Part shown: positions 63,895 to 64,000 of the stretch, one piece after another
How the letters are laid out: each line of letters starts with the position of its first letter
Position numbering within the stretch: the first letter of the stretch is position 1
Source of the DNA: Nakamurella leprariae
GTDB lineage: Bacteria > Actinomycetota > Actinomycetes > Mycobacteriales > Nakamurellaceae
Reading direction: 5' to 3'
DNA: 64,000 nt
NCBI RefSeq assembly: GCF_016918035.1
Contig: NZ_JAERWK010000015.1
Location: 168,775-232,774 of the forward strand
Notes under the pieces: model-generated
Seen by the model: only the letters and a program-made list of their open reading frames with translations
Database searches by the model: none
What the model was told of the DNA's origin: nothing
Program-made: the position numbers and the translations under genes

Positions 63895-64000
63895 TCAGCT
63901 CAGGTCTGGGTAGAGCGGGTGTCGGGTGGCGAGGGTGGCCACGCGGGTGCGGAGTGTGTGGGCGAGGTCGGTGGGCAGGTCGCCGACGGGGGCGGTGAGG
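63895..64000 (-). CDS. C-terminal end of a gene, probably serine hydroxymethyltransferase
   Basis: Thirty-four codons and a TGA stop at 63897-63895 are visible; the rest lies beyond the window. The peptide LRTRVATLATRHPLYPDLS resembles the usual end of actinobacterial GlyA (an RV..L....PLYP.L pattern). The fragment is too short to be sure. Confidence 0.4.
   Translation of the reverse strand, partial: LTAPVGDLPTDLAHTLRTRVATLATRHPLYPDLS

Overview
The window is chromosomal DNA of a very high-GC actinobacterium. GTG starts are frequent, many genes have leaderless promoters (TANNNT about 7 nt before the start codon), and genes are often coupled by ATGA or GTGA overlaps. There is an Rpf-type lytic transglycosylase, a HAIR-like operator before lon, and a tRNA-Ser/ffs/dnaX block. 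The overall set resembles Nakamurella and relatives, but that is an impression from gene content and was not tested.

1-9.7 kb: the 3' part of a succinate-semialdehyde dehydrogenase, a SigG-like ECF sigma factor, a DHA2-type drug exporter, and a queuosine-linked block. That block has tgt, a CynX-like MFS permease, the precursor transporter yhhQ, an alpha/beta hydrolase, a decayed second trpS, and gluQRS. No queuosine biosynthesis gene is present, which points to salvage. 9.7-15.8 kb: a minus-strand set encoding a membrane protein coupled to a TPR-CHAT (caspase-like) protein, a cytoplasmic subtilase, and a small protein of unknown function. This is the best candidate for a poorly described conflict or regulated-proteolysis system. 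16-24.8 kb: a RecQ helicase with a C-terminal phosphoribosyltransferase-like domain, a stress/envelope cluster (DUF3618, holin-X, Ala/Gln-rich protein, small protein, CsbD, PRC-barrel/DUF2382), a TetR regulator and a UMF1-type MFS protein.

24.8-38.7 kb: an LPG-synthase-like flippase, pta-ackA, an alpha/beta hydrolase, and a three-gene two-component operon whose first regulator is a receiver fused to a PIG-L deacetylase. Divergent from it is a coupled operon of an acyl-CoA dehydrogenase-like protein, a PIG-L/methyltransferase fusion and a GT2 glycosyltransferase. 38.7-46 kb: a TM0106-type nuclease with a decayed helicase half, a DUF3592-like protein, an Rpf protein with four C-terminal repeats, and a second secreted protein. 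46-54 kb: lon with its stop codon inside a 15-bp tandem array, thiM-thiE-thiD, a GNAT/nucleoside-hydrolase fusion and a zinc alcohol dehydrogenase. 54-64 kb: a siderophore-interacting protein with an iron-box-like site, a diguanylate cyclase, tRNA-Ser(GGA), SRP RNA, dnaX, an MBL hydrolase, an SRPBCC protein, a phytoene-desaturase-like oxidoreductase and probably the end of glyA.

A dispersed element of about 45 bp occurs four times. Three copies lie inside genes (MFS exporter, gluQRS, alpha/beta hydrolase) without breaking the frame and one is intergenic. It behaves like a protein-coding palindromic repeat comparable in principle to the Rickettsia RPEs.
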